DNA from: an uncultured Bacteroidales bacterium
GTDB lineage: Bacteria; Bacteroidota; Bacteroidia; Bacteroidales; Muribaculaceae
Direction: 5' to 3'
Assembly: GCA_900554345.1 (NCBI GenBank)
Contig: USHH01000102.1
Coordinates: 1-7,677, forward strand
Length of the DNA: 7,677 bases
In this document: positions 6,229-7,677 of the stretch, in pieces
Numbering within the stretch: the first letter of the stretch is position 1
How the letters are laid out: each line of letters opens with the position of its first letter
Position numbers and translations under genes: made by a program
The notes under the pieces: model-generated
What the model saw: the letters and a program-made list of their open reading frames with translations, nothing else
What the model was told of the DNA's origin: nothing
Databases searched by the model: none

Positions 6229-7593
6229 ATGGATAGAGATAAACTTGACTTTGGCAATGGGAAAATCAATGCCCTTTTCCGTGCCATGTTTTTCCCGACA
6301 CTTGTCGGCATGGTGTTTAATTCGGTGCTCAATATATGCGACGGCATGTTTGTCGGCCATGGCGTAGGCAGCAATGCTCTGGCTGCCATAAATATCGTCG
6401 CTCCTCTGTTTCTTGTCTGCACCGGCGTCGGCCTGATGTTCGGAATCGGGGCTTCCGTCGTCGGCGGCATACGTCTTGCCGAGGGGAATGTGAAGGGCGC
6501 CCGCATCATCATGACGCAGGCTTATATCGCCGGAGCCGTGATTTTCGGATTGGTCATTTTGATGTCGCTCCTCTTCACACGCCCGGTGCTCTATGCGCTG
6601 GGTTGCAGCCAACCTCTCGAGCAACTCGCCACCGACTACCTTCTCTGGCTCCTGCCGGGTCTGGTGTTTTTCTACCTGCAATGCGCCGGCATGATGCTCA
6701 TACGCCTTGACGGCTCGCCGAAATACGCCATGTCGGTCCAGGTCGTGGCCGCGGTGCTAAACATCTTCCTCGACTGGCTTATGGTGTTTCCGCTCGACAT
6801 GGGCATCAAGGGTGCTTCGATCGCCACTTCCATCAGCTGCATCGTGGCCGGACTAATGGTGCTCGCTTACTTCATCTTCTTCTCCGCCAAACTGAAATTC
6901 TATCGTCTCAAGCGGTCGGTCAAATCGCTTAGGCTCTCCCTGCGCAATGTCGGCTACATGGCCAAGATCGGACTTGCCACCTTCATTGCCGAGCTGGCCA
7001 TCGGCGTGACCATCGTCGCCGGCAATTTTACTTTCATGGATTATCTCGGCGAGGCCGGAGTGGCTGCCTATAGCGTGGGATGCTATCTCTTCCCCTTGAT
7101 TTTTTCCATCAGCAACGCCGTCGCCCAGTCGTCGCAGCCGATCATCAGCTATAATTACGGCGCCGGGCAGTTCGACCGTGTGCGCCAGGCCCTGCGGATC
7201 GCCATCATCACTGCATGTGTCTGCGGCCTTGCGATCTCTGTCGGCATGTGGCTCGGTTCTCCGGTGCTTGCCGGCATATTCCTCGATTCCTCCGAGAGGT
7301 CTTACGAGCTGGCATGCCATGGTCTGCCGCTCCTCGGACTCTGCGCCATTTTCTTTGCCATGAACATTACTTTCATCGGGTATTATCAGAGCTGCGAGAA
7401 GGCCACGCGCTCCATCTGCTATATGCTGCTTCGCGGAGCTGTCTTCCTTGTGCCGGGATTCTTCCTCTTGCCTAAGGTTCTTGGAGTGCCGGGCCTCTGG
7501 CTGGCCATTCCGGTCTCCGAGATCCTGACGCTGACGGTGATTGCCCTCATTTTCCTATGGCAACGTGGCCGTCGCATGGTAGCCGCAAGATAA
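6229..7593 (+). CDS. MATE-family multidrug efflux transporter
   Basis: The 454-residue protein, a normal length for the family, has about twelve hydrophobic segments in two related halves. The N-half shows FFPTLVGMVFNSVLNICDGMF (TM1), then RLDGSPKYAM (159-168) and NIFLDWLMVFPLDMGIKGAS (178-197), the conserved MATE segment after TM4-5. The C-half shows the matching AQSSQPIISYNYGAGQF (299-315) followed by DRVRQAL. This pattern is diagnostic of Na+- or H+-coupled MATE exporters, and by length and motifs it is nearer the MepA/NorM-type bacterial group than plant or DinF types. It would sit in the inner membrane and export cationic compounds or metabolites; the substrate cannot be read from sequence. 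The divergent AraC gene is its likely regulator. The ATG at 6229 fits the promoter at 6165-6172, and no Shine-Dalgarno is seen. Confidence 0.92.
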   Translation: MDRDKLDFGNGKINALFRAMFFPTLVGMVFNSVLNICDGMFVGHGVGSNALAAINIVAPLFLVCTGVGLMFGIGASVVGGIRLAEGNVKGARIIMTQAYIAGAVIFGLVILMSLLFTRPVLYALGCSQPLEQLATDYLLWLLPGLVFFYLQCAGMMLIRLDGSPKYAMSVQVVAAVLNIFLDWLMVFPLDMGIKGASIATSISCIVAGLMVLAYFIFFSAKLKFYRLKRSVKSLRLSLRNVGYMAKIGLATFIAELAIGVTIVAGNFTFMDYLGEAGVAAYSVGCYLFPLIFSISNAVAQSSQPIISYNYGAGQFDRVRQALRIAIITACVCGLAISVGMWLGSPVLAGIFLDSSERSYELACHGLPLLGLCAIFFAMNITFIGYYQSCEKATRSICYMLLRGAVFLVPGFFLLPKVLGVPGLWLAIPVSEILTLTVIALIFLWQRGRRMVAAR

Positions 7594-7611
7594 CGGTTTT
7601 CCCGCTGCAGA

Positions 7612-7677
7612 CTATTCCGGCATCCTCATCAGGGGATGCCATTCATTTACCCGCCTGAGGATAGACTCCGGAGTCGT
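7612..7677 (-). CDS. Probable C-terminal end of a gene entering from the right edge
   Basis: The minus strand is open from the window edge to TAG at 7614-7612, encoding the 21 residues TTPESILRRVNEWHPLMRMP plus E. The other two minus frames both hit stops within this stretch. It would converge with the MATE gene, leaving an 18-bp gap. The fragment is too short to assign a family and the reading is only suggestive. Confidence 0.35.
   Translation of the reverse strand, partial: TTPESILRRVNEWHPLMRMPE
7619..7640. terminator. Hairpin downstream of the MATE gene, possible terminator
   Basis: GGCATCC (7619-7625) and GGATGCC (7634-7640) form a 7-bp stem with an 8-base loop, 25 bp after the MATE stop. 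The following bases, ATTCATTTA, are T-rich but not a T-run. It also overlaps the possible gene end on the minus strand, so its role as terminator is tentative. Confidence 0.3.

Noticed and set aside
6097..6681. 194-codon minus-strand frame opposite the MATE gene start
   Set aside because: It is antisense to well-conserved MATE sequence and the promoter region, and is rich in His/Glu/Asp without motifs.
1..7677. Mobile elements, CRISPR arrays, tRNA or rRNA genes
   Set aside because: No transposase or integrase motifs, regularly spaced repeats or tRNA/rRNA signatures were found on either strand. The genes look like core or ordinary accessory chromosomal genes.

Overview
The window looks like chromosomal DNA of a gut Bacteroidales bacterium, most likely Muribaculaceae or a close relative. 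The base composition is moderately GC-rich by eye, and starts lack consistent Shine-Dalgarno sequences. Three intergenic regions carry TAnnTTTG-like -7 boxes of the Bacteroidetes sigma factor. The protein types also fit: an Omp28-like thioredoxin-fold secreted protein with a DLxGRRV...GIYI tail, a TPR/membrane/AraC regulator, and a signal-peptide-bearing DUF362 protein. The family-level placement is inference.

Layout, left to right. (1) Positions 1-171, minus strand: first 57 codons of a small multidrug resistance (SMR) transporter, cut by the window edge. (2) Positions 172-449: divergent regulatory region in which the two opposing promoters share the same 16-base core as an inverted repeat; the SMR side has a leader of about 90-100 nt. 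(3) Positions 450-2291, plus strand: exported Omp28-like protein with a WCGNC thioredoxin motif and a C-terminal sorting-like tail. (4) A perfect 11-bp hairpin at 2316-2341. (5) Positions 2357-3973, plus strand: membrane-tethered regulator with signal peptide, TPR-like periplasmic part, one membrane span, coiled coil and cytoplasmic AraC-type DNA-binding domain. (6) Positions 4003-4983, minus strand: exported DUF362 protein, convergent with the regulator. (7) Positions 4984-5198: spacer with one possible 40-residue ORF. (8) Positions 5199-6047, minus strand: soluble AraC-family regulator, divergent from (9) a MATE efflux transporter at 6229-7593, plus strand. (10) From 7612 to the right edge, minus strand: probable C-terminal 21 codons of another gene.

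Two likely functional units emerge. The AraC regulator and MATE transporter are divergent across a 181-bp control region with palindromic elements and look like a local regulator/efflux pair. The exported thioredoxin-fold protein and the TPR-AraC membrane regulator are adjacent and co-directional, so they could form an envelope sensing/response pair, although a hairpin lies between them. There is no mobile element, CRISPR array, rRNA or tRNA that I can support. I do not see a clear novel multi-gene system. The least ordinary items are the membrane-tethered AraC regulator with its exported neighbour, the duplicated divergent promoter core, and the SMR leader.
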